Origin: DATBFX01 sp036558305
GTDB taxonomy: Bacteria; Chloroflexota; Chloroflexia; Thermomicrobiales; UBA6265
Direction of reading: 5' to 3'
DNA length: 13,912 nt
NCBI GenBank assembly: GCA_036558305.1
Contig: DATBFX010000170.1
Span: forward strand, 1-13,912
In this document: piece by piece, positions 7,279-13,550 of the stretch
Position numbering within the stretch: position 1 is the stretch's first letter
Layout: each line of letters opens with the position of its first letter
The notes under the pieces: model-generated
Seen by the model: only the letters and a program-made list of their open reading frames with translations
Told to the model about the DNA's origin: nothing
The model's database searches: none
Program-made: the position numbers and the translations under genes

Positions 7279-9417
7279 GTGCCTCGCGACCCCGAGCACG
7301 ACGATTCTGAACCGGACGCCGCCGTCCCGTCCACGCCTGGCGAGACGGCAGCGAACGGCCGTTACGCGTTCCTGATCCAGCGGGCCGTCGAGTTCGTCCG
7401 GCTCCACGGCGGCGCGATCGAGGAAGAGAGCCTGATCGCCCACGTCTTCGGTTCCGGTAGCCCTGCTCTCTGGCGGTCGCTCCTGCGACAGGTTCTTGAG
7501 GCCGATGGCACCCTCGCTCTCCGCGCCGACGGCTGTTGGGCTCTTCCCGGACCGACCGACGAGTTTGCGAAAGGTGGCGACCTCCTCGGCGAGTTCGTCG
7601 CCGTCGACGTCGAGACGACCGGGCTTGGTCCGCTCCGACACCGGATCATCGAAATAGGCATGGTTCGCTTCCGCGACGGCGCCGAAGTGGACCGCTACGA
7701 ATCGCTGGTGAATCCGGAACGGCGCATCCCCAAGTTCATCAAGAAACTCACCGGTATCACCGACGAGATGGTTGCCGACGCCCCGCTCTTCGTCGATCTC
7801 GCCGACACGGTCACCGCTTTCATGGGTGAGGCGACGATCCTGGGCCACAATGTCATGTTCGACATCGGTTTCTTGAACGGCGAGCTGAAACGCCTCGGCC
7901 GTCCGCATCTCATCAACGACCACGTCGACGTCATGGGGCTCGCGACGCGTCTCGTCCCCGAATTGAGGAAACCGAGCCTCGACAAAGTCGCGCTTGCGGT
8001 CGGATTGAACCCGCGACACATCCACCGCGCGGGTATCGACGCCGAGACCGCGGGGCTCGCCGGTCTCCGCCTCGCCGCCAAAGCCCGCGCCGCCGGTCAC
8101 ACCTCGGCCGTGCGCTTCCGCGCGATCTCCGCCCCGCTCGAACGCCGGGCCAAGGACGACGTCGGGCGCGGTCGCGCCATCCTCGATCGCTCCCTCCTCG
8201 CCGACATCCCGAAGCGTCCGGGTGTCTACATCATGCGCGACGCGTACGACCGTGTCATCTACGTCGGCAAAGCCCGCAACCTGCGCGACCGCGTCGCCTC
8301 CTATTATTCGCAACCCCTCGGCTACCGGCGCAAGATGGACGGTCTCCTCGAGTCCCTCGTCAAGATCGACGTCGAGGTCACCGGTTGCGAGTTGGATGCC
8401 CTCATCCTCGAATCGCAACTGATCCGCCGCTACCAACCCCGCTACAACACGGCGATGCGGTCCCACGAGGAATACCCGTTCATCCGGGTCGACCTCAGCA
8501 ATCCCTGGCCGCGCGTGACCCTCGCCAAGAGTCGAAAGGAAGACGGCGCCCGCTACTTCGGTCCGTTCAAAAACAAAAACGCCGCGCGCTCGGCGGTCGA
8601 TCTCATCAACGCGAACTTTCCGCTGCGCACCTGCCCCCGCTCCTTCAAGAACGCCCGCAGCTACGGCGCCCCCTGCATCCAACTCGACCTCGGTCGCTGC
8701 CTCGGCCCCTGCGTCGGCCGCGCCGATCGCGACGCCTACATGCTGATCGTCCGCCAGGTTATCCGTTTCCTTGAAGGCGAGGACGACGTCCTCTACCAGC
8801 ACATCTGGACCGGTCTGGAAGAGGCCGCGGCCCGCCTCGACTTTGAACGCGCCCGCCGCCTCCGCAACGACCTCCGCCAGCTCCAACTTATCGTCGCGAC
8901 CCAGCGCGCGCTTCGCCAAGCCACCGAGCAGCACACGCTGCTGCTCGTCCTTCCGTCGGCACACGAGGATCACGTCGAGATCAAACTGATCGTCCGCGGT
9001 CGCCCCTGGGCACAGTTTCGCGTCTCGCGCGACGACTCGATCGACTCCTTAGTTAAACGCTTCGACCGCTCCTGGGAGCGGCTGACCGCGACCGAACCCC
9101 CTTCGATCGACCACGACTCCGTCGACGAGGCCCACATCCTCAACCGCTGGCTCGCCCGCAACTGGGACCACCCCGCGGTCCTCCCGCTCGCGCCTCGCGA
9201 CAGCCCCGATTGGCAGAACCTTGCGCACCGGGCACTGAGCCTGACGAACGACGAGCTCACCCAAACGGGGCGCGAGATCGAAGAGGAAACCGACGTGGGC
9301 GCGGAGTCCTCCGACCGCCCGACAGACCTCGACCCGACGAGCGCCTACGAGGCCGGGGCCATCCGACTGCTGCCCGTCCCGGTGATCGAGATGGTTCCCG
9401 AAGATGCGACGTCCTGA
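7279..9417 (+). CDS. DnaQ-UvrC fusion: winged helix, DEDDh 3'-5' exonuclease and GIY-YIG endonuclease
   Basis: A 712-residue putative DNA-repair nuclease. Residues about 28-92 look like a winged helix. Residues about 105-270 form a PolC/epsilon-type exonuclease with D110 and E112 (DVETTG), D195 (GHNVMFDIGFL) and H249/D254 (HRAGID). Residues about 310-395 are a UvrC-like GIY-YIG domain: GVYIM (315), IYVGKARNLRDRV (327-339) and E379 in LESQLIRRYQPRYN. C452, C466, C474 and C478 keep nearly the spacing of the four cysteines that bind a [4Fe-4S] cluster in E. coli UvrC. A UVR-like helix pair (LDFERARRLRNDL) lies near 520. The C-terminal RNase H-like nuclease half of UvrC is absent, so only one incision activity is expected, as in Cho. 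Similar fusions occur in actinobacteria. Start GTG at 7279, GAGGAG ribosome site six bases upstream. Confidence 0.9.
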   Translation: MPRDPEHDDSEPDAAVPSTPGETAANGRYAFLIQRAVEFVRLHGGAIEEESLIAHVFGSGSPALWRSLLRQVLEADGTLALRADGCWALPGPTDEFAKGGDLLGEFVAVDVETTGLGPLRHRIIEIGMVRFRDGAEVDRYESLVNPERRIPKFIKKLTGITDEMVADAPLFVDLADTVTAFMGEATILGHNVMFDIGFLNGELKRLGRPHLINDHVDVMGLATRLVPELRKPSLDKVALAVGLNPRHIHRAGIDAETAGLAGLRLAAKARAAGHTSAVRFRAISAPLERRAKDDVGRGRAILDRSLLADIPKRPGVYIMRDAYDRVIYVGKARNLRDRVASYYSQPLGYRRKMDGLLESLVKIDVEVTGCELDALILESQLIRRYQPRYNTAMRSHEEYPFIRVDLSNPWPRVTLAKSRKEDGARYFGPFKNKNAARSAVDLINANFPLRTCPRSFKNARSYGAPCIQLDLGRCLGPCVGRADRDAYMLIVRQVIRFLEGEDDVLYQHIWTGLEEAAARLDFERARRLRNDLRQLQLIVATQRALRQATEQHTLLLVLPSAHEDHVEIKLIVRGRPWAQFRVSRDDSIDSLVKRFDRSWERLTATEPPSIDHDSVDEAHILNRWLARNWDHPAVLPLAPRDSPDWQNLAHRALSLTNDELTQTGREIEEETDVGAESSDRPTDLDPTSAYEAGAIRLLPVPVIEMVPEDATS

Positions 9418-9424
9418 CCGCGCA

Positions 9425-9454
9425 TTGAGCCGCCCTTTGCCGCTCCGCTATACT
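9425..9454 (+). promoter_or_regulatory. Sigma70-type promoter for the uracil-DNA glycosylase gene
   Basis: TTGAGC (9425-9430, 4/6 to TTGACA), an 18-base spacer and TATACT (9449-9454, 5/6 to TATAAT). It lies in the 79-base gap after the dnaQ-uvrC stop and would give a leader of about 36 bases. It is the best promoter match in the window and suggests that the glycosylase, and perhaps rnj-purU downstream, form a separate transcript. Confidence 0.6.
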
Positions 9455-9496
9455 CCGGTCCAGCTTGGTGCCGATCGACGGCTCGTGGGGTGAGGA

Positions 9497-10132
9497 GTGG
9501 CGGAAGCAACAGCAGAAGAGGTCCTGGCCGACGTCGCAGCCGAGGTGAAGACCTGTCCGAAGTGCGAACTCGCCCGCACGCGGACCCACGCCGTGCCCGG
9601 CGACGGCAATCCCAACGCGCGGATCATGTTCATCGGCGAGGGGCCCGGCTGGCACGAGGACCAGCAAGGCAAGCCCTTCGTCGGTGCCGCCGGCAAATTC
9701 CTCAACGAACTGCTCGCCCTCGCCGGACTGAAGCGCGAAGACGTCTTCATCACCAACGTCGTCAAATGCCGCCCGCCCGGTAACCGCGACCCGATGCCGG
9801 ACGAGATCGCCGCCTGCGCGCCCTACCTCGACCGCCAGATCGCCGCGATCAACCCCGACGTCGTCGTCACGCTCGGCCGCTTCTCGATGTCCCGCTGGTT
9901 CCCCGGCGAGCGCATCTCCCGCATCCACGGCCAACCCAAAAAGGCGGACGGCCGCCTGATCGTTCCCATGTACCACCCGGCCGCCGCCTTGCACCAGTCG
10001 GCCCTCCGCGGCGCCATCGAAGAAGACTTTGCCAAGCTGCCCAAGATCCTCCTCGACGCCGAACGTGAGCGAACCAAACGCGCCGAAGAGACCAAACCCG
10101 AGGAACCCGCCGCCCAAATGAAACTGTTTTGA
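9497..10132 (+). CDS. udg: Uracil-DNA glycosylase, family 4 (UDGa), iron-sulfur type
   Basis: A 211-residue enzyme that removes uracil from DNA as the first step of base excision repair. C20 and C23 (KTCPKC), C91 and C107 match the four [4Fe-4S] ligands of family 4. The active-site motifs are GEGPG (47-51), GKPFVGAAG (58-66) and NVVKCRPPGNRDP (87-99); the second motif is HPAAAL (160-165). From about 185 a charged linker (ERERTKRAEETKPEE) ends in QMKLF at the very C-terminus, which resembles the bacterial sliding-clamp-binding pentapeptide QLxLF. The GTG start at 9497 is the only reasonable one: an in-frame TGA lies at 9491-9493. GGGGTGA (9487-9493) pairs with the extended anti-Shine-Dalgarno at an effective spacing of six. 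It is followed by repeats and rnj. Confidence 0.94.
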   Translation: MAEATAEEVLADVAAEVKTCPKCELARTRTHAVPGDGNPNARIMFIGEGPGWHEDQQGKPFVGAAGKFLNELLALAGLKREDVFITNVVKCRPPGNRDPMPDEIAACAPYLDRQIAAINPDVVVTLGRFSMSRWFPGERISRIHGQPKKADGRLIVPMYHPAAALHQSALRGAIEEDFAKLPKILLDAERERTKRAEETKPEEPAAQMKLF

Positions 10133-10161
10133 GCCGGTAGCTTTTAGCCGGTAGCCGGTAG
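10132..10161. repeat. Short AGCCGGTAG repeats after the uracil glycosylase gene
   Basis: AGCCGGTAG occurs at 10132-10140, 10146-10154 and 10153-10161 (the last two share AG), and the copies are followed by TTTT at 10142 and 10162. The first copy begins at the glycosylase stop codon. Repeats of this kind (GCCGGTA arrays) look like dispersed intergenic repeats; no function can be read from them. Confidence 0.7.
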
Positions 10162-10209
10162 TTTTCGATTGACGAGCGCTTCGTCCCCACTCTGGAGGTC
10201 CGACTCGGC

Positions 10210-10290
10210 ATGAGGCCGATTGTTGTCGCATATCCGTCCGTCTGTCCGTCTGTCCGTCTGTCCGTCTCGCATCCGGCCCAACGGCCATGA
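10210..10290 (+). CDS. Candidate 26-residue leader ORF overlapping the rnj start
   Basis: ATG at 10210 to TGA at 10288-10290, sharing ATGA with the rnj start codon at 10287. A strong GGAGG ribosome site at 10194-10198 lies 11 bases upstream, while rnj itself has no recognisable site. Ribosomes finishing the leader could therefore re-initiate on rnj. The peptide (MRPIVVAYPSVCPSV..., ending in AQRP) has no known family and its middle is encoded by the octamer repeat, so the act of translation rather than the peptide is the likely function. It may be chance; the ribosome site and the four-base overlap are the support. Confidence 0.4.
   Translation: MRPIVVAYPSVCPSVRLSVSHPAQRP
10236..10267 (+). 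repeat. Four exact tandem copies of the 8-base unit GTCCGTCT
   Basis: Copies lie at 10236-10243, 10244-10251, 10252-10259 and 10260-10267, with a partial copy (TCC) just before. The array ends 19 bases before the rnj ATG and lies inside the candidate leader ORF. Since 8 is not a multiple of 3, any gain or loss of a unit shifts the frame downstream. Such short tandem arrays are prone to slippage in replication. Confidence 0.9.
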
Positions 10291-11957
10291 ACGCATCCCC
10301 GGTCCGCCTCATCTTCCTCGGCGGCATCGCCGAGATCGGTCGCAATCTGTTCCTCCTGGAGTACGAGGACGACATCGTCGTCGTCGATTGCGGCGTCGGT
10401 TTCCCGCACGAGGAACAACCCGGCATCGACCTCGTCCTCCCCGATGTCGCGTACTTGCGGGAGCGTGCCGACCGCGTTCGTGGCATCTTCGTCACCCACG
10501 GTCACGAAGATCACATCGGTGCCTTGCCGTACATCCTTTCGGACCTGCCGGCCCCCGTCTACGCCACGAAACTGACGCTCGGTCTGATCTCGGCCAAACT
10601 CGAGGAGGCGGGTCTCCTGGCTCGTTCCGAGTTGATCGAGTTCGACCCGGACGACGACGTCATTCTCGAAGCCGGTCCATTTCGCTTCGAGCCGTTCCGC
10701 GTCTGCCACAGCATCCCCGACGCCGTCGGTTTCGGTATCACCACGCCGGCCGGTCTCTTCGTCCACACCGGCGACTTCAAACTCGACGAGACCCCGATCG
10801 ACGGGCGCAAAACCGACTACGCCAGGATCGAGCGTCTGCGCGATCGCGGCGTGCGCCTGCTGATTTCCGACTGTGTCCACGTCGAAGCGCCGGGCCGCAC
10901 GCCCTCCGAGCGCGTCGTCGGCGAGACCTACCACGACGTCTTCGCCAAAGCCGATGGCCGGATCATCATCGCCACGTTTGCCTCGCTCATCGCCCGGATT
11001 CAACAGGTCGTCGACGTCGCCGCCCACCACGGCCGCAAGGTCGCGACGCTCGGTCGCAGCCTCGAGAACAACGTCCGCGTCGCCCGCGAACTCGGATACT
11101 TGGTCGACCCCGAAAACGTCCTGATCGATTCGCGCGAAGCCGCGCTCCTCCCCGACGACCGCGTCGTCTACGTCGTCACCGGTAGCCAGGGCGAACCGAT
11201 GGCGGTCCTCGGCCGGATCGCCAACGGCGACCACCGCGAGGTCTCGGTCGGCGCCGGCGACACCGTGATCGTCTCGGCGACGCCGATCCCGGGCAACGAG
11301 ACGGCCGTCTTCCGCATCATCAACCAACTCTTCCGCGCCGGCGCCGAGGTCATCTACGGCGCCCGCGCCCTCGTCCACGTCTCCGGTCACGCCAGCCGCG
11401 ACGAACTCGGCGACATGCTCGACCTCGTCCGCCCTCAACACGTCGTCCCGTTCCACGGCGAGCACCGCCACATGGCCCTCTACGCCGACCTTGCCTTGGA
11501 ACGCGGTGTCCCCTCCGATCGGATCACCTTCGCCGAGGTCGGCGACGTCATCGAGGTCACCCCGGAGAAGGTCGCCGTCACCGGCCGGGTCGACGCCGGG
11601 TTCGTCTACGTCGACGGCGTCACCGTCGGCGCCGTCGGCGAGGTCGTCATCCGCGATCGCCGCGCCCTCGCCCGCGAGGGCATCCTGATGGTCGTCGTCA
11701 GCGTCGATCGCCAGACCGGGCAGATCGTCGCCGGCCCCGAAATCGTGACCCGCGGTTTCGTCTACGCCAAAGAGGCCGCCGGTCTGCTCGAAGCCACCAA
11801 ATCCCACCTCCGCGAAACCCTCGGCGAGTACACCAACGGTCACCAGACCGACGACTGGGGCTACCTCAGCCGCCAACTCCGCGACACCGCCGCCTCATAC
11901 CTCTTCCGCGAGACGCGTCGCCGCCCGATGATCCTGCCGATGGTCATGGAGGTCTGA
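10287..11957 (+). CDS. rnj: Ribonuclease J
   Basis: A 556-residue metallo-beta-lactamase/beta-CASP nuclease (5'-3' exo- and endoribonuclease) for mRNA decay and RNA maturation, of the usual length. Metal ligands are seen in THGHEDH (H71, H73, D75, H76), H141 in CHSIPD, D163 in HTGDFK and H390 in PFHGEHRHM. Beta-CASP motifs are D195, the TFASLIARIQQ segment (230-240) and H368 in VSGHAS. The C-terminal domain (about 455-556) is present. The usual SDSTNAE stretch reads SDCVHVE (194-200): the aspartate is kept but Ser-Thr-Asn is replaced. The ATG at 10287 is the only start that fits the conserved N-terminus (RLIFLGGIAEIG); the frame is open upstream only back to 10173 and has no other ATG, GTG or TTG. 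It lacks its own ribosome site and overlaps a leader ORF. purU follows by six bases. Confidence 0.96.
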   Translation: MNASPVRLIFLGGIAEIGRNLFLLEYEDDIVVVDCGVGFPHEEQPGIDLVLPDVAYLRERADRVRGIFVTHGHEDHIGALPYILSDLPAPVYATKLTLGLISAKLEEAGLLARSELIEFDPDDDVILEAGPFRFEPFRVCHSIPDAVGFGITTPAGLFVHTGDFKLDETPIDGRKTDYARIERLRDRGVRLLISDCVHVEAPGRTPSERVVGETYHDVFAKADGRIIIATFASLIARIQQVVDVAAHHGRKVATLGRSLENNVRVARELGYLVDPENVLIDSREAALLPDDRVVYVVTGSQGEPMAVLGRIANGDHREVSVGAGDTVIVSATPIPGNETAVFRIINQLFRAGAEVIYGARALVHVSGHASRDELGDMLDLVRPQHVVPFHGEHRHMALYADLALERGVPSDRITFAEVGDVIEVTPEKVAVTGRVDAGFVYVDGVTVGAVGEVVIRDRRALAREGILMVVVSVDRQTGQIVAGPEIVTRGFVYAKEAAGLLEATKSHLRETLGEYTNGHQTDDWGYLSRQLRDTAASYLFRETRRRPMILPMVMEV

Positions 11958-11963
11958 TCCGCC

Positions 11964-12860
11964 GTGGACGGGGCGGAGGGAAGCGCAACCGCCGGTCCCT
12001 CCTTACGCGAGCGCGGCCGTCTTCTCGTCTCCTGCCCCGACCGTCCCGGCATCGTCGCCGCCGTCTCCCGCTTCCTCTTCGAACGCGGTGCCAACATCGT
12101 CCACTCCGACCAGCACAGCACCGACCCCTATGGCGGTCAGTTCTTCCTCCGCGTCGAGTTCGAGTTGCCCGGCTTGATCGAATCGGCACCGACCGTCGAA
12201 GGCGACTTCGCCGCCATCGGCGACGCCTATCGCATGGACTGGCGCCTCGCCCTCGCCGGCAAGCGCAAGCGATTGGCGATCTTCGTCTCCCGCGAGGACC
12301 ATTGCCTCCTGGAACTCCTCTGGCAGCACCGCGCCGGTGATCTTGAGGCCGACATCGGTCTGGTCGTCGGCAACCACGCCGAACTCGGGATGGTTGCCCA
12401 GCAATCGGGCATCCCCTTCGTCCACGTCCCGGTCGATCCGTCATGCAAGGACGAGGCCGAACAGCGGCAACTCGCGCTCCTCGACGCCCACCTGATCGAC
12501 CTCGTCGTCCTCGCTCGCTACATGCAGGTCCTCTCGTCGGACTTCGTCGAACGCTGGCAGCACCGGATCATCAACATCCATCACAGTTTTTTGCCGGCCT
12601 TCGTCGGCGCCAAACCCTACGCCCAGGCCTACCAGCGCGGTGTCAAGCTGATCGGTGCCACCGCCCACTACGTCACCGCCGACCTCGACGCCGGCCCGAT
12701 CATCGAGCAAGACGTCCACCGCGTCGACCACCGCCACAACGTCCGCGACCTCCGCCGCATCGGTCGCCAGATCGAACGCACCGTCCTCGCCCGCGCCGTC
12801 TCCTGGCACGTCGAAGACCGCATCCTGGTTCATGGGGACAAGACCGTCGTTTTCGCATAG
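11964..12860 (+). CDS. purU: Formyltetrahydrofolate deformylase
   Basis: A 298-residue enzyme that hydrolyses 10-formyl-THF to formate and THF, balancing one-carbon pools and feeding formate to purine synthesis. The N-terminal ACT domain (about 17-95) opens with LLVSCPDRPGIVAAVSRFL. The C-terminal formyltransferase-like domain has IFVSREDHCLLELLW (106-120), VVGNHAEL (134-141) and VVLARYMQVL (181-190). The catalytic-type stretch RIINIHHSFLPAF covers 201-213 (N204, H206), and the catalytic aspartate is D242 in LDAGPII. Similarity to E. coli PurU runs to the end. Start GTG at 11964; its GGAGGT ribosome site (11948-11953) lies inside the last rnj codons, so the two genes are one transcript and probably coupled. 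Confidence 0.95.
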   Translation: MDGAEGSATAGPSLRERGRLLVSCPDRPGIVAAVSRFLFERGANIVHSDQHSTDPYGGQFFLRVEFELPGLIESAPTVEGDFAAIGDAYRMDWRLALAGKRKRLAIFVSREDHCLLELLWQHRAGDLEADIGLVVGNHAELGMVAQQSGIPFVHVPVDPSCKDEAEQRQLALLDAHLIDLVVLARYMQVLSSDFVERWQHRIINIHHSFLPAFVGAKPYAQAYQRGVKLIGATAHYVTADLDAGPIIEQDVHRVDHRHNVRDLRRIGRQIERTVLARAVSWHVEDRILVHGDKTVVFA

Positions 12861-12896
12861 TTCAGGCCGCTGCATTCCCTCGATAGGAGGTAGGTC

Positions 12897-13550
12897 GTGA
12901 TTCGACGTTTGCGGATGAGCTACGAGGAGTTTCTGGAATGGTCGGGTGAGGACGCTCATGCTGAATGGGTGAACGGGGAGGTCTTTGTCCTGAGACCGGA
13001 GAATGAGAAGCATCAGCTGACGCTTGGCTTGCTCTTGTGCGTTTGTTCGTCGTACACGCGTCTTATCGATTGGGGCATGGTCCTGTTTGCACCGTTTGAG
13101 ATGCGATTGCCGGATGGTTCGGCTCGTGAGCCCGATATCCTCTTGATTGCTCGTGACCATCTCCCTCGACTGACGCCGGAGCGTCTTGTTGGGCCCGCCG
13201 ATCTCGCTTTGGAGATTGTTTCTGACCAGACCGCGGTCTATGACTGGCGCGAGAGGTTCTTGGCGTACCAGACTGGCGGCGTTTCCGAATACTGGCTCAT
13301 CGACCCGCGCGCTGAGAAGGGTCGGATCGACGCGTTCTCGCGCTCGGACTCTGGGTTGTATGTGCCGATTCTTCCCGACCGGGATGGACGTCTTTGCTCT
13401 ATGGTGGTTCCTGGTTTTTGGCTCAAGTCTGCCTGGTTCTGTGGTGATTCGTTGCCACGTGAGGACGACTTGATGTTAGAGATCACACCTGACGCTTATG
13501 TGTCCTACCTTCGGCGGCTCCTCGACACGCGTTCCCCCTCTCACCGGTAA
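12897..13550 (+). CDS. Uma2-family (DUF820) putative endonuclease
   Basis: A 217-residue protein of the Uma2/DUF820 family, which has a PD-(D/E)XK nuclease fold and no well-established cellular role. Seen are MSYEEFLEWS (7-16), AEWVNGEVFVL (22-32), REPDILLI (77-84, with D80), LALEIVS (103-109, with E106) and ERFLAYQTGGVSEYWLIDP (119-137). The lysine commonly found in the last motif (xKxxxY) is R120 here. Start GTG at 12897 with a strong AGGAGGT site five bases upstream; ATG at 12915 would be too far from it. Codon use differs from its neighbours: of 13 alanine codons 7 are GCT and only 2 GCC, and AGA, AGG and TTA appear. The gene lies 36 bases after purU and ends overlapping dnaE2 by ten bases. 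Such genes are often multicopy in Chloroflexota and cyanobacteria; transfer is plausible. Confidence 0.88.
   Translation: MIRRLRMSYEEFLEWSGEDAHAEWVNGEVFVLRPENEKHQLTLGLLLCVCSSYTRLIDWGMVLFAPFEMRLPDGSAREPDILLIARDHLPRLTPERLVGPADLALEIVSDQTAVYDWRERFLAYQTGGVSEYWLIDPRAEKGRIDAFSRSDSGLYVPILPDRDGRLCSMVVPGFWLKSAWFCGDSLPREDDLMLEITPDAYVSYLRRLLDTRSPSHR

Noticed and set aside
8881..8901. QLQLIV in the DnaQ-UvrC fusion as a sliding-clamp motif
   Set aside because: It lies within the predicted UVR-like helical hairpin, is not at a terminus or linker, and lacks the aromatic end residue.
7210..8973. A 587-codon minus-strand open frame opposite dnaQ-uvrC
   Set aside because: Same antisense-shadow composition; the plus strand encodes a well-conserved protein here.
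10169..10174. TTGACG as a -35 for rnj
   Set aside because: No TATAAT-like sequence lies 15-19 bases downstream.
10236..10267. CRISPR-like array
   Set aside because: Eight-base units in direct tandem without spacers; it is a simple tandem repeat.
9867..11876. A 669-codon open frame on the minus strand opposite rnj
   Set aside because: It mirrors the C-ending codons of rnj, is full of Asp/Gly/Val runs typical of antisense frames in GC-rich genes, and matches no family.
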